Part shown: one piece after another, positions 33,863-43,381 of the stretch | Position numbering within the stretch: position 1 is the first letter of the stretch | Layout of the letters: every line of letters starts with the position of its first letter | From: an uncultured Alphaproteobacteria bacterium | GTDB lineage: Bacteria > Pseudomonadota > Alphaproteobacteria > UBA7879 > UBA5542 | Assembly (NCBI GenBank): GCA_903912365.1 | Contig: CAIWGV010000038.1 | Coordinates: 1-56,852 of the forward strand | Direction: 5' to 3' | DNA length: 56,852 nt | Notes under the pieces: generated by a model | What the model was told of the DNA's origin: nothing | Databases searched by the model: none | The model's input: the letters and a program-made list of their open reading frames with translations, nothing else | Made by a program: the position numbers and the translations under genes

Positions 33863-34423
33863 ATGGCCAAGGAAATACAACATGAGATAGGCAGAGTTCG
33901 TCCGCCGCGCGTTCAGATTACTTATGACGTGGAGATCGGAAACGCTATCGAAGTCAAAGAGCTTCCCTTTGTTGTGGGAGTTTTGGCAGATCTTTCCGGA
34001 CTTAGAGATCCTAATGTTGTGATGCCACCCCTTAAGGATCGCAAGTTTGTGGAAATTGATCGGGATAACTTTAATAGTGTTATGAACCAAATCAATCCTC
34101 GGGTGGCTTTCCAAGTCCCCAATATGATGATTCCAAACGCTAATCCTAAGGCCCCGCCGGCTGAGCTCGAAATTTTATTGACCTTTCCAAATATGGACGC
34201 CTTCGGCCCTGTACAAATCATTGAACAGATAGCGCCTTTAAATGCTTTGTATCAGTCCCGTCAAAAACTAAAAGATTTGATGACAAAAATAGATGGGAAT
34301 GACGCGCTAGAAGCTTTATTGCAGGGGGCTTTGGCGAATAAAGCAACGCAAACTCAGCTTCAAAATAACGTTAATCAGGCAAAACCTGCGGCCCCAGCGG
34401 CTCCAGCTGCGCCTACAAAATAA
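33863..34423 (+). CDS. tssB: Type VI secretion sheath small subunit TssB (VipA)
   Basis: 186 residues. TssB pairs with TssC to build the contractile sheath. Conserved: RPPRVQITYDVEIGNAIEVK at the start, ELPFVVGVLADLSG, KFVEIDRDNFNSVM, and the helix following LTFPNMDAF. A Pro/Ala-rich tail (AAPAAPAAPTK) is longer than usual. First gene of the operon, 21 bases before tssC, with a strong ribosome site. Confidence 0.95.
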   Translation: MAKEIQHEIGRVRPPRVQITYDVEIGNAIEVKELPFVVGVLADLSGLRDPNVVMPPLKDRKFVEIDRDNFNSVMNQINPRVAFQVPNMMIPNANPKAPPAELEILLTFPNMDAFGPVQIIEQIAPLNALYQSRQKLKDLMTKIDGNDALEALLQGALANKATQTQLQNNVNQAKPAAPAAPAAPTK

Positions 34424-34444
34424 TAAAAAACTGGGAGGAATATA

Positions 34445-35911
34445 ATGGCCGTTACAAAACAACCATCAGCCGGAGGCGCTCAGACCCCTCTCGCTCAGCT
34501 TTTAAATCAAGGAAAGCTGGCGATGAACCCCGAACAGACGCCTTATGCCATTTCTATGGTGCAAGAATTCTTGACGCAAATCACAGCGGCGGGGACCAGT
34601 GTGGGGAGTGATCCCATTGCCTTTATTCAGTCACGCATTAATTTGCTGGATGGGCTCATTGCTAAGCAGTTAGATCCCATTTTGCATGATCCGAGCCTCC
34701 AAAAGTTGGAAGCTTCTTGGCGAGGTCTGAACTATTTGGTCATGAATACGGAGACGAGCATAACTCTTAAGTTGCGTCTTTTGAACGTGTCCCGAGATGA
34801 GTTGCAGCAAGATCTTGAAAAGGCTGTTGAATTTGATCAAAGTGCTTTGTTCAAGAAAGTCTATGAAGAAGAATATGGGACCTTTGGTGGAAACCCCTAT
34901 TCCTGTTTGGTGGGGGATTTCCAGTTTGACGCCACCTCTCCAGACATCGCGCTTCTAACAAAAATTTCAGGCGTGGCTGCTGCGGCTTTGGCCCCATTCA
35001 TTGCGGAAGCTTCGCCGGCGCTCTTTAACTTGGATACCTTCGCAGGTCTTGGAAAGCCTCGGGACTTGGCCATGATTTTCGAATCTGCGGACAAGATTAA
35101 ATGGCAGTCTCTCCGAGAAACGGAAGACTCTCGCTATGTGGCCCTTGTATTGCCCAAGGTCTTGATGCGACTTCCTTATGGACCCAATACGCTTCCTGTG
35201 GAAGGGCTTAACTACACGGAAACCGTGGATGCCAAAACCCTTAAAACCTTCGTTTGGGGAAGTGCGTCGTATATGTTGGCCCAACGAATCACCAATGCGT
35301 TCTCCTTGTTCGGATGGACGGCGGCAATCCGTGGCGTTGAAGGCGGCGGGCTTGTGGAAGATCTTCCCACCTATACCTTTAAAACAACAGATGGGGATAT
35401 TGCCTTAAAGTGTCCCACTCAGATCGCTATTACCGATCGTCGGGAAAAGGAACTTAGTGACCTTGGCTTCATCGCCCTTTGTGATTGTAAGGGAACGGAT
35501 AAGGCTGCGTTCTTCGGAGGGCAAACCATTCAGGAGCCAAAGATTTACAATCTTCCTGATGCGACGGCCAATGCTAGTTTATCGGCGCGTCTCCCCTACA
35601 TCTTGGCCGCTTCTCGATTCGGGCATTACATTAAGGTGATTATGCGCGATAAAATTGGTAGCTTCATGACCAAGGATAACGTGCAGAAATATTTGCAAAC
35701 CTGGATTGCGCAGTATGTGTTGTTGACAGATGATGCGCCTCAAAATCTGAAAGCTCGGTTCCCTCTTCGGGAAGCGCGGATTGATGTGTTTGATGTCCCA
35801 GGATCTCCTGGAAAGTATAGGGCAACCGTATTCTTGCGCCCTCACTTCCAGCTGGAAGAATTGACAGTTTCTTTGCGATTGGTGACGGAATTACCACCAC
35901 CTGCAAAGTAA
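34445..35911 (+). CDS. tssC: Type VI secretion sheath large subunit TssC (VipB)
   Basis: 488 residues, full length. Marked by KLEASWRGLNYLV near 88, LRLLNVSRDELQQDLEKA, EEEYGTFGGNPYSCLVGDF, and DISLLTKIS-like (DIALLTKISGVAAAALAPF) with the C-terminal VFLRPHFQLEELTVSLRLV. It forms the outer face of the sheath and carries the ClpV-linked interactions in other systems; no ClpV gene is in this window. Confidence 0.96.
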   Translation: MAVTKQPSAGGAQTPLAQLLNQGKLAMNPEQTPYAISMVQEFLTQITAAGTSVGSDPIAFIQSRINLLDGLIAKQLDPILHDPSLQKLEASWRGLNYLVMNTETSITLKLRLLNVSRDELQQDLEKAVEFDQSALFKKVYEEEYGTFGGNPYSCLVGDFQFDATSPDIALLTKISGVAAAALAPFIAEASPALFNLDTFAGLGKPRDLAMIFESADKIKWQSLRETEDSRYVALVLPKVLMRLPYGPNTLPVEGLNYTETVDAKTLKTFVWGSASYMLAQRITNAFSLFGWTAAIRGVEGGGLVEDLPTYTFKTTDGDIALKCPTQIAITDRREKELSDLGFIALCDCKGTDKAAFFGGQTIQEPKIYNLPDATANASLSARLPYILAASRFGHYIKVIMRDKIGSFMTKDNVQKYLQTWIAQYVLLTDDAPQNLKARFPLREARIDVFDVPGSPGKYRATVFLRPHFQLEELTVSLRLVTELPPPAK

Positions 35912-35934
35912 GAATTTAGAGAGGAGAGACGATT

Positions 35935-36477
35935 ATGGCTTCGCCAGGAGATATTATAGTTTTAAAGCCGGATAGCTCGACGGATCTTCAGGGAAGTGGG
36001 CAAATTAATATTCCAGGAGCGAACTTAACTCATGGAGTTCGGCTTTCGGAAATGCCCTCCTATACCATTACCACAGAGTTCGACATAACCCGTCCTGTGA
36101 CACCTGGTATTGGAAATGCTACCATTCACCCAGTAGTTTGTAAGTTGACGGTGGATCAAAGTACGGTGGATGCTTTTAAGTGCCTTGTGGCAGGGATCAA
36201 CTTGCAGAATGTTTCCATCTGGAAATTGACCACCACAGGATCCACGTTGAAAGTGTTTACGCGTGTTGTGCTTTCGAATACGTTTATTGAAGAGTGGTCC
36301 GTTTCCTTTGATACAAATCTTGACCGTATTACGGGGGAGGGGTTGCAAGCCTCCTATACATTTGTCTGTAATGCTATTACGCAAATTATCAATGCGACGG
36401 ATTCTGATGGAAACCCAACAGGATCTGATGGATCAGAGGTTCAGCCAGGAATACAAACCAGCCAACAATCTAGCTAA
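35935..36477 (+). CDS. Hcp-like tube protein (first copy)
   Basis: 180 residues, probably a beta-barrel of the Hcp/tail-tube fold: it occupies the Hcp position after tssC, and has KLTVDQSTVDAFKCLVAGIN followed by alternating strands (VSIWKLTTTGSTLKVFTRVV) and LQASYTFVCNAIT, in line with Hcp layout. Identity is by context and pattern; primary motifs are weak. The C-terminal 30 residues are disordered and Ser/Gln-rich. GAGGAGAG precedes the start. Confidence 0.65.
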   Translation: MASPGDIIVLKPDSSTDLQGSGQINIPGANLTHGVRLSEMPSYTITTEFDITRPVTPGIGNATIHPVVCKLTVDQSTVDAFKCLVAGINLQNVSIWKLTTTGSTLKVFTRVVLSNTFIEEWSVSFDTNLDRITGEGLQASYTFVCNAITQIINATDSDGNPTGSDGSEVQPGIQTSQQSS

Positions 36478-36488
36478 AGAGGAATATT

Positions 36489-37085
36489 ATGGGATCTCCT
36501 AAAAACAATGTAAATGCAACGTCTGGATTATGTTACTTCATGTGTGCGGAAATCCCGGGTATTGCAACAGCAGGATCCGATGTGGTGACGGGCCATCAGG
36601 TTTATCGATATAGGCTTTCTGGGTCTAAGGATATCAAGATTGGATACAATGGGAATCTGAATGCAAGTGCGCAGGTGCGTATCCAGACTTTAGATATTGT
36701 CATGGATATGAGTAAAACAGCTTTGTTTGTAAATGCCGGATTTAATGGGACAGTTTTTAAAAAAATTACCCTTCTCAATCTGAAAAATTACGGAGCCACC
36801 AATATGGCAAAACCTGGATTCAAGATCGAGTTAGTGAATGCTAAGCTTGTGGAGGTTGTATCAAGCGCGTCTTATGCCGTAGGTGTTGCGGCAGAAGCAG
36901 AAGGGCCTGACTTCTTTAAATCTAATTTTAAAAATAGTAATGATATTAAAAATATTGGGGCAGTGGGGCTCAGTTTTACGGCGCAAGAGTATAATATTTT
37001 CTACTTCCCCGTCAATGCAGCAGGGGCGCCTCAGGGGCAGGTGGCCACATCCTTTAACGTGCCCACAAATACGCTGGGCGGTTAG
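36489..37085 (+). CDS. Hcp-like tube protein (second copy)
   Basis: 198 residues. Hcp features: IVMDMSKTALFVNAGFNGTV, FKIELVNAKLVEVVSSASYA, an EYNIFYFPVNAAGAPQG strand then a C-terminal TSFNVPTNT, like the Hcp end. It differs strongly from the first copy, so the tube may be made of two proteins or one may be an effector carrier. 11 bases after the first copy; its stop overlaps the tssE start (TAGTG). Confidence 0.68.
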   Translation: MGSPKNNVNATSGLCYFMCAEIPGIATAGSDVVTGHQVYRYRLSGSKDIKIGYNGNLNASAQVRIQTLDIVMDMSKTALFVNAGFNGTVFKKITLLNLKNYGATNMAKPGFKIELVNAKLVEVVSSASYAVGVAAEAEGPDFFKSNFKNSNDIKNIGAVGLSFTAQEYNIFYFPVNAAGAPQGQVATSFNVPTNTLGG

Positions 37086-37591
37086 TGCTCAAGAAATGGA
37101 CCTCTTCCGGGAATCCGGTCCTTTTGTTTGACCGGTTGACGGATCACAATTTGGAGGAAAAAACAGAATCTCCTCCCCTTGTTAACTACACAAAAGAAGA
37201 GTTTTTAAACTCTATTGCTTTGGAGTGTAGCCATATTCTCAATACCCGATGCAAGATCCCTTATAAGGCTTACCAAGAAATGGATGCCGCTACCTTTGCC
37301 TATGGGGTGCCGGAGCTCTATGGGTTCATGGATAATGTCTATGAGGATCCTTCCAGCTATCGGGGGGCGGCCCTTCTTGTGAAGTTCATGGGAGACGCCC
37401 TAAAGAGGTTCGAGTCACGTCTTCAAGAAAGCGTTGTGAAGATTGAGGGCTACAACCAATCGGACCAAACCTTGGCGTTGACGGTCACGGGAAATGTTTT
37501 AATCAAGGATGTTGTGGAGTCTTTTTCTTTTCCCTTAAAAGTGGAATCTGTGAGAAGGGCTGTGCTTGTGCCAGCCGCATTGAATAAATAA
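37085..37591 (+). CDS. tssE: Type VI baseplate protein TssE (gp25-like)
   Basis: 168 residues with a GTG start overlapping the previous stop by one base. gp25 family marks: VLLFDRLTDHN, IALECSHILNTRCKIPY, FAYGVPELYGFMDNV and LKRFESRLQESVVKIEGY. TssE joins the baseplate wedge with TssF, TssG and TssK. Normal length is about 130-170. Confidence 0.88.
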   Translation: MLKKWTSSGNPVLLFDRLTDHNLEEKTESPPLVNYTKEEFLNSIALECSHILNTRCKIPYKAYQEMDAATFAYGVPELYGFMDNVYEDPSSYRGAALLVKFMGDALKRFESRLQESVVKIEGYNQSDQTLALTVTGNVLIKDVVESFSFPLKVESVRRAVLVPAALNK

Positions 37592-37690
37592 CAAAACGTA
37601 TTCCTAATTGTCGCCACGAAGAGCGCCTTTGCCCCGATGCGGTGGTCCAGATTTTTCTTTATCAGCAAGAAATAGCGATTTAATATGAAG

Positions 37691-37711
37691 CTTACTTTTT
37701 TTAAAAGTAAG
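37691..37711 (+). terminator. Perfect inverted repeat between tssE and the toxin-antitoxin pair
   Basis: CTTACTTTT-TTT-AAAAGTAAG: a 9-bp perfect AT-rich stem. Either a weak terminator for the first half of the T6SS operon or part of the toxin-antitoxin control region; a second palindrome, ATGATATCAT, lies at 37736-37745. Confidence 0.45.
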
Positions 37712-37778
37712 GAATTATTTAAAATTTCGGAAAATATGATATCATTAGGAACGATAGTTTACTAAAAGGAGATATGAA

Positions 37779-38009
37779 ATGCATTTAGGATGTTTATCGA
37801 GTAAAGGGCAGACCACTATTCCTATTGAAATAAGAGAAATACTTAACCTTCAGCCAGGAGATAAGTTGGAATTTTTTACAGATGGATCTTTTATAACGGT
37901 AATTCCTATCAATAAATCAATAAAAGGATTAAAGGGATTATTAAAGAAACCTTCGAAGTCTTTATCTTTTGAAGAAATGGACGATATTATTAGAAAAAAA
38001 CCCTTATGA
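37779..38009 (+). CDS. AbrB/MazE-family antitoxin
   Basis: 76 residues with a SpoVT/AbrB swapped-hairpin DNA-binding domain: SSKGQTTIPIEIREILNLQPGDKLEFF-type pattern (residues 7-33), followed by an acidic/Lys tail that would thread onto the toxin. AAAGGAGAT lies 7-10 bases upstream. Overlaps the PIN gene by 4 bases (ATGA), the usual vapB-vapC arrangement. The palindrome ATGATATCAT upstream is a probable operator. Confidence 0.9.
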   Translation: MHLGCLSSKGQTTIPIEIREILNLQPGDKLEFFTDGSFITVIPINKSIKGLKGLLKKPSKSLSFEEMDDIIRKKPL

Positions 38010-38428
38010 TTGCAGTAGATACAAACATTCTGGTTAGATATATTACGCAGGATGAGCCGGTTCAGGCATCTTTGGTTTCAAAGTTTATTGAAAAATATGC
38101 CCATAAAAAAAATTCTATCTTCATTAATAATATGGTTCTGTGTGAGCTTGTTTGGGTGTTGGTGCGAGGATATAAATACCCAACGGAGGATATAATAAAA
38201 GTTCTTTATCATATCTTGACAACCGAAGAGTTTTCTTTTGAAAATCAGAGAATTTTATGGGAATCTTTGACGGACTATGAAGAAAATAACCATGATTTTT
38301 CTGATATTCTTATTGGCAAAACAAATTGTCTGGAGCAGGGGTGTAAAGTGACGGTCACCTTTGACAAAAGTGCATCTTCTTTAAAGGAATTTGAACTTCT
38401 TGAAAAAATGCCTGTGTTGTCTGCTTAG
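38006..38428 (+). CDS. PIN-domain ribonuclease toxin (VapC family)
   Basis: 140 residues. The PIN-domain acidic residues are seen in MIAVDTNILVRYI (D5), LCELVWVL (E48-like), and DFSDILIGK (D99-type) with a last acidic Asp in VTFDKSASS. Such toxins cleave tRNA or rRNA when the antitoxin is lost. It is placed inside the T6SS operon, between tssE and tssF, which may stabilise the cluster or be a passenger. Confidence 0.9.
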   Translation: MIAVDTNILVRYITQDEPVQASLVSKFIEKYAHKKNSIFINNMVLCELVWVLVRGYKYPTEDIIKVLYHILTTEEFSFENQRILWESLTDYEENNHDFSDILIGKTNCLEQGCKVTVTFDKSASSLKEFELLEKMPVLSA

Positions 38429-38514
38429 ATTTTTTAGGCCCTCAAAAGAAATATTCACAGAACCTAAAAACAAGCTTATGATGAAAAGAAAAGCTAATCA
38501 TGGGCTGGAGGGGC

Positions 38515-40326
38515 ATGCCAAAATCTGACGATTTGAATTTTTTGTATTACGAAAAAGAGATGACCTTTCTGCGGCAGATGGGGCGAATTTTTGCAGCCAA
38601 GTATCCGAAAGTGGCGCGCCGCCTCAACTTCACAGAAAATGCGCCTACGGATCCTCACATTGAAAGACTTATTGAGTCCTTTGCTTTTTTGTCTGGCTAT
38701 TTGCAGCAGGATATCGACGATCAGTTTCCCCGAATTTCCTCAGCGCTTTTAGGGATTCTTTATCCCTTTTTGACCAATATCACACCGTCCATGAGTGTGG
38801 CGCAATTCAATCATGACAGTAAAAAAGCAATCACCAGCGTTTGTGAAATTCCCAAGCATTTTCCTCTCTTTACGGAATCTGTGGATGGGACAGCGTGTCG
38901 CTTTCGAACCGCTTTTCCCGTTGATCTATGGCCCATTCAAATTGAAGATACAGGTCTGGTGAAGAGAAATCTTTATGACTTTGGAGCGCGCCTCACACCC
39001 CAAGAGAATTTTCTGAAAATTTCTTTAAAAAGCGGGGGGCCTGCCTTTTCCAAACTGGGCCCAAAAAAACTGAGATTTTATATTAATGCCCCCCTGGTGG
39101 AGGCAAATTCCATTTACCATCTTCTATTTGCACAGACCCAGAAAATAGCTCTTCTCTCGAGAGAGGAGGGGAGAACACCTATTATCTTGCCCGAGGGAAG
39201 TCTGCGACAGGTAGGATTTGCCCTGGATGAGACTATTATCCCCTGTCCTGAAAATGCAAATCCCGCCTATGGATTACTTCAGGAGTATTTTTCTTTTCCT
39301 CGTAAGTTTATGTTTTTTGATGTGGAAAATTTGAGTTTCCCAGAAGGGGTGAAAGAGGTGGATCTATTGATCCCGGTTGTGGACTCTAAGGATTCTGCCT
39401 CTATTCCTTTTACGAAGGAAACTCTTTCTTTGGGATGTACACCCATCATTAACCTTTATCCCTGTACGGCAGAACCCATTCGCCTTGATCGCAAAAAAAT
39501 TGAGTATAGATTGGTGGGGGATTACGGACGAGAAACAACGTCTGAGATCTATTCCATTGAAAAAGTTTTTACCTCTGCTGTGGATGGAACAGGGGTTTCT
39601 GAAATCACTCCTTATTTTTCTTACAATCATCACAGTGCGCTGGCGAATAAAGGCATTTTTTGGGCCTCCCGTCGCGTGCCCACGGTGAAGCCCGGCATTC
39701 CCGGTACAGACATTCAACTCTCCTTTGTGGGTTGGGACCGCACCCCCACCTTTCCAGACACCCAAGTTGTCTATGCAAAAACACTCTGTACTAATCGAGA
39801 TTTGGCTTTTCAGCTGACGGCCAACACCCTTCTCTCTCCGGAGCAAAAACTCCCTGTGGAGTCCATCATTTGTCTTCATTCGCCTACGGAAACCATCTAT
39901 CCTGCTCCAGAGGGAGAAACCCAGTGGAAGCTTATCTCAAGTCTGTCTTTAAACCATCTTTCCTTTTCATCTAATGTCAAAAGTGTGGAAGCCTTGAGGG
40001 AGGTATTGATGCTTTATGCGGGGGGAAATTTCCCTGTGAATGAGGGGGAAATTAATGGCATTTTAACCATGACCTGTGAACCCATTGTCCGCCGTTTAGG
40101 GCAAGATGCTTGGCGGGGATTCGTCAAGGGTACTGGGATCACATTGATTGTGGATGACGGGCCTGCGGGAAGTCCGGGCATTTTCTTATTAGCCTCTGTT
40201 TTGAGTCAATTTTTTGGACTTTATACAGACATTAATTCTTTTACGGAATTATCCGTTAAAAGTATCCATCGAGAAGGAATTTTAAAAACATGGCCAGCCA
40301 TCGCCGGAGCAAAACCCCTCCTGTAG
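38515..40326 (+). CDS. tssF: Type VI baseplate protein TssF (VasA)
   Basis: 603 residues from the ATG at 38515, chosen for GGAGGGG 4-8 bases upstream; the frame extends 5 codons further. Family blocks: YYEKEMTFLRQMGRIFAAKY, PHIERLIESFAFLSGYLQQ, ALLGILYPFLTNITPSM, CRFRTAFPVDLWPI and the later HSALANKGIFWASRR. TssF is a main wedge protein. Overlaps tssG by 37 bases. Confidence 0.95.
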   Translation: MPKSDDLNFLYYEKEMTFLRQMGRIFAAKYPKVARRLNFTENAPTDPHIERLIESFAFLSGYLQQDIDDQFPRISSALLGILYPFLTNITPSMSVAQFNHDSKKAITSVCEIPKHFPLFTESVDGTACRFRTAFPVDLWPIQIEDTGLVKRNLYDFGARLTPQENFLKISLKSGGPAFSKLGPKKLRFYINAPLVEANSIYHLLFAQTQKIALLSREEGRTPIILPEGSLRQVGFALDETIIPCPENANPAYGLLQEYFSFPRKFMFFDVENLSFPEGVKEVDLLIPVVDSKDSASIPFTKETLSLGCTPIINLYPCTAEPIRLDRKKIEYRLVGDYGRETTSEIYSIEKVFTSAVDGTGVSEITPYFSYNHHSALANKGIFWASRRVPTVKPGIPGTDIQLSFVGWDRTPTFPDTQVVYAKTLCTNRDLAFQLTANTLLSPEQKLPVESIICLHSPTETIYPAPEGETQWKLISSLSLNHLSFSSNVKSVEALREVLMLYAGGNFPVNEGEINGILTMTCEPIVRRLGQDAWRGFVKGTGITLIVDDGPAGSPGIFLLASVLSQFFGLYTDINSFTELSVKSIHREGILKTWPAIAGAKPLL

Positions 40327-41351
40327 ATCAAATTTTGGCGGGAGAAGCAGATGAATTTGAGTTTCACGCTTTTATTAAACTATTGGAGGAGTTGAATCCA
40401 AAGGCTGCGCCTGTGGGAGTCCAATCGGATCCCTTGAAAGAAGTGGTTAATTTTAAAACCCATGTGGGGTTTGATTTCCCCCCCACGGATATTCGATCTT
40501 TTTCCACAGCGGAGTTTCCGGATACCCCTCCCAATCTTACCACTGATTTCTTTGCCATTGCGGGGCATCCTGGTCCTTTGCCGACGCCTTATACCCAGCG
40601 GCTCATTGATAGCGACCGTCGGGGCGATACGGCTATGCATTCCTTCCTGGATATATTTAATCACCGTTTTTTATCTTTACTGCATCGGATTCGGAAAAAA
40701 TATTGGGTAGGCGTCTCTTCCGAGGATGCAGAGCATACTTTCCTGGGACGCTGTCTTCGAAGCCTGTTGGGCATGGGGCTTCCGTCTCTGGTGAATCGAA
40801 TGCCCATTTTGGATCGGAGTTTTTTCCCCTATGTGGGATTGATTTGGGGAAGCCATCGATCTCTGGAGGGTCTTGAGAAAATTGTCTCGTCTTTCTTTAG
40901 GCTGCCGGTTTCTATTACGCAGTTTGAGGGGAAGTGGCAGGATGTGCCCCTGTCCCAACAATCATCTCTTGGGAGGGGAGGTAAGTTTAATATACTGGGA
41001 AAAACGGCTATTTTGGGAGATCGTTTTTGGGATCAGCAGGCCCTTATCGCTTTTCATATTGGCCCCATGACACTGGCCCAGTATGTTGAGTTTTTGAAAC
41101 CGGGAAAATCTTATGATGCGCTTTGTCAGCTGGTGGTTTATTATGCGGGAAAAGGGCAAGATTTTACCATCAACCCAATCCTAAAAAAGGATGAAATTCC
41201 TAAGACAAAATTGGGATATGGAGTGGCCTTGAGCTGGACCTCTTGGCTGAATCAGCTCAACAAAGAGCCCTTTGGGAATGATGATCAAAATACCATGAAT
41301 ACGGACCCTTTTAAGAAAACCATAAAAGCGAAAAAGAAACCTCTTAAATGA
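40290..41351 (+). CDS. tssG: Type VI baseplate protein TssG (VasB)
   Basis: 353 residues. TssG marks: DEFEFHAFIKLLEELNP at the N-terminus, HVGFDFPPTDIRSF, TTDFFAIAGHPGPLPTPYTQ, DTAMHSFLDIFNHRFLSLL and the C-terminal half ending in a lysine tail. It partners TssF in the wedge. Overlaps tssF (37 bases) and vgrG (4 bases, ATGA). Confidence 0.93.
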   Translation: MASHRRSKTPPVDQILAGEADEFEFHAFIKLLEELNPKAAPVGVQSDPLKEVVNFKTHVGFDFPPTDIRSFSTAEFPDTPPNLTTDFFAIAGHPGPLPTPYTQRLIDSDRRGDTAMHSFLDIFNHRFLSLLHRIRKKYWVGVSSEDAEHTFLGRCLRSLLGMGLPSLVNRMPILDRSFFPYVGLIWGSHRSLEGLEKIVSSFFRLPVSITQFEGKWQDVPLSQQSSLGRGGKFNILGKTAILGDRFWDQQALIAFHIGPMTLAQYVEFLKPGKSYDALCQLVVYYAGKGQDFTINPILKKDEIPKTKLGYGVALSWTSWLNQLNKEPFGNDDQNTMNTDPFKKTIKAKKKPLK

Positions 41352-43378
41352 AAAATGTTCTAACCACCCAGGATAATGTTTACCTTTCCATCGACACAAG
41401 TCTTGGAAAGGATGCCCTGATTCTGAATAAGTTTAAGGGAGTGGAGTCTTTCTCAGACCTCTTTGAATTTGAGGCGGAAGTTTATGCCCCTAGTGCCGCA
41501 GGCGATGATAGCAATCTGGATTTTACCAGCATTCTGAGCCAAAGCGTCACTCTTCACATGAATTTTCAGGGGAACACACGCCATATTAACGGGATTGTGA
41601 CGCAGATTACCCAAGGGGCCACGGTTTCTTTTAATCAAGATGGGGGTAGTAAAACTTTTGAGCGCACTTATTATCATCTGACCATTCGGCCTCAGCTATG
41701 GCTCTTGACGCTGCGGGAAACCTGTCGGATTTTCCAAAACATGACCACCATCGATATTATTACGCAGGTACTGTCGAATCAGAATATTACGCTCCAGAAC
41801 AATGTGTCCACGGCGGGGCAGGATATGCGGGAATATTGTGTTCAGTATAATGAAAGTGATTTTGCCTTTGTGTCCCGGCTTATGGAAGCGGCAGGCATTG
41901 CCTATTTCTTTCAGCATGATAGTTCTTCTCATACCATGGTGTTGTCGGACAACTCTGCGCCCTTCGCCACGAATGATAATTTTCCAACGGTGAATGCTAT
42001 TTATTCGCCCCTCCATCTTGCTATGGATGTAGCGGGGCTTTTTAATTTAGAAATTTCTTCCCAGATTGTTTCTTCCACCTATACCTCTCAGGATTTTAAT
42101 TTTGAGCAAACCACTACAAATTTGCAGGCATCGTCTAACAATTCCAATGGGATTCAGGAGGAGGTTTATAACTATCCCGGAAATTATAAGGACCAATCTA
42201 CAGGACAGACCATAACCACCACACGGCTTGGGGCCCTTCAGTTCCCTAAAGATTCTTGCCGAGGGACCACGAACATTCCGGTTCTGGAGGTGGGAAAGAT
42301 CTTCACCCTTCAGGGTTGTCATCGGAACAACGCTAACCAATCCTATGTGCTCTTTCGTATTTATCATGAGGCGGTACAGTCCGTGGCCTCCACAGAGGAA
42401 TGCCCTTATACCAATAAGATTGTCTTTTTTGCGTCCTCTCAAACGTATTTGCCTCCCCTCAAAACACCGTGCCCGAAGATTTATGGAACACAGACGGCCA
42501 TTGTGCAGGGGAAAGCAGGGGAAGAGATCTGGACCGATGAGTATGGGCGCATCATGGTGAAGTTTCATTGGGATTTAAGTGCCACCGTCAATGACCAAGT
42601 CTCTTGCTGGATTCGGTATAGCCAAGGATGGACAGGGCAGGGGTGGGGCATTGTTTTTATTCCCCGGGTGGGCCAAGAGGTTGTGGTGACATTCTTGAAC
42701 GGAAACCCTGATTATCCCCTCATTACGGGATGTGTTTATAACGGCACCAATAATCCTCCCTACCTTCCCGATACGCCCACAAAGAGTACCATTAAGACCA
42801 ATAGCTCCAAGGGAGGGGGGGGCTTCAATGAACTTCGGTTTGAGGATGATAAAGGCAATGAAGAAATCTATATGCACGCAGAAAAAGATATGAATATCGA
42901 TATTCTGAATGGCAGCCGGACCACGACCCTTGAGGGAGCGGGAGACGCGGGCAATGATACACTATTGCTGAAGAAGGGGAATCGGTCCATGACGCTGAAT
43001 CAGGGGGATGAAACCATCATGCTGCAACAAGGGAACCGCAGCATTACCCTGCAACAGGGCAATGAAACTAAGGATATTACGGGCAATAAGAGTGTAAAAA
43101 CCTCAGGCGACTATACTTTGGAAATTGGGGGAAACCTGAATATCAAAGTGACGGGGGCCATACAGATTCAGACCCAGGCGAACTATGAGGTGACGGCGAC
43201 AGGCAATGTAACAATGCAGGGTCAGCAGATCACAGAGACGGCCCAAACCAGTATGAGCCTCCAAGGGATGGATGTGTCGGTCCAAGGACAGGCATCGATG
43301 TCTCTCCAGGCGCCCAGTATTACGTCTAATGCAAGCGCATCTTTTGCCGTGACATCCCAGTCAGTTACTTTGGCGTAG
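41348..43378 (+). CDS. vgrG: Type VI spike protein VgrG (TssI)
   Basis: 676 residues. N-terminal gp27-like part (DALILNKFKGVESFSDLFEF, HINGIVTQI, YHLTIRPQLWLLTL, FVSRLMEAAGIAYFF), the oligonucleotide-binding gp5-like part (KIYGTQTAIVQG, EIWTDEYGRIMVKFHWD, WIRYSQGWTGQGWGIVFIPR), and a beta-helix from about 510 with tandem GNRSMTLNQGDE-type repeats. No extra C-terminal effector domain follows; the protein ends with beta-helix sequence. It is the last T6SS gene, 3 bases before a convergent AbiE-type pair. Confidence 0.96.
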   Translation: MKNVLTTQDNVYLSIDTSLGKDALILNKFKGVESFSDLFEFEAEVYAPSAAGDDSNLDFTSILSQSVTLHMNFQGNTRHINGIVTQITQGATVSFNQDGGSKTFERTYYHLTIRPQLWLLTLRETCRIFQNMTTIDIITQVLSNQNITLQNNVSTAGQDMREYCVQYNESDFAFVSRLMEAAGIAYFFQHDSSSHTMVLSDNSAPFATNDNFPTVNAIYSPLHLAMDVAGLFNLEISSQIVSSTYTSQDFNFEQTTTNLQASSNNSNGIQEEVYNYPGNYKDQSTGQTITTTRLGALQFPKDSCRGTTNIPVLEVGKIFTLQGCHRNNANQSYVLFRIYHEAVQSVASTEECPYTNKIVFFASSQTYLPPLKTPCPKIYGTQTAIVQGKAGEEIWTDEYGRIMVKFHWDLSATVNDQVSCWIRYSQGWTGQGWGIVFIPRVGQEVVVTFLNGNPDYPLITGCVYNGTNNPPYLPDTPTKSTIKTNSSKGGGGFNELRFEDDKGNEEIYMHAEKDMNIDILNGSRTTTLEGAGDAGNDTLLLKKGNRSMTLNQGDETIMLQQGNRSITLQQGNETKDITGNKSVKTSGDYTLEIGGNLNIKVTGAIQIQTQANYEVTATGNVTMQGQQITETAQTSMSLQGMDVSVQGQASMSLQAPSITSNASASFAVTSQSVTLA

Positions 43379-43381
43379 GTT

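Noticed and set aside
41348-43378. VgrG C-terminal effector domain
   Set aside because: The last 150 residues continue the beta-helix repeat pattern; no enzyme motif was found.
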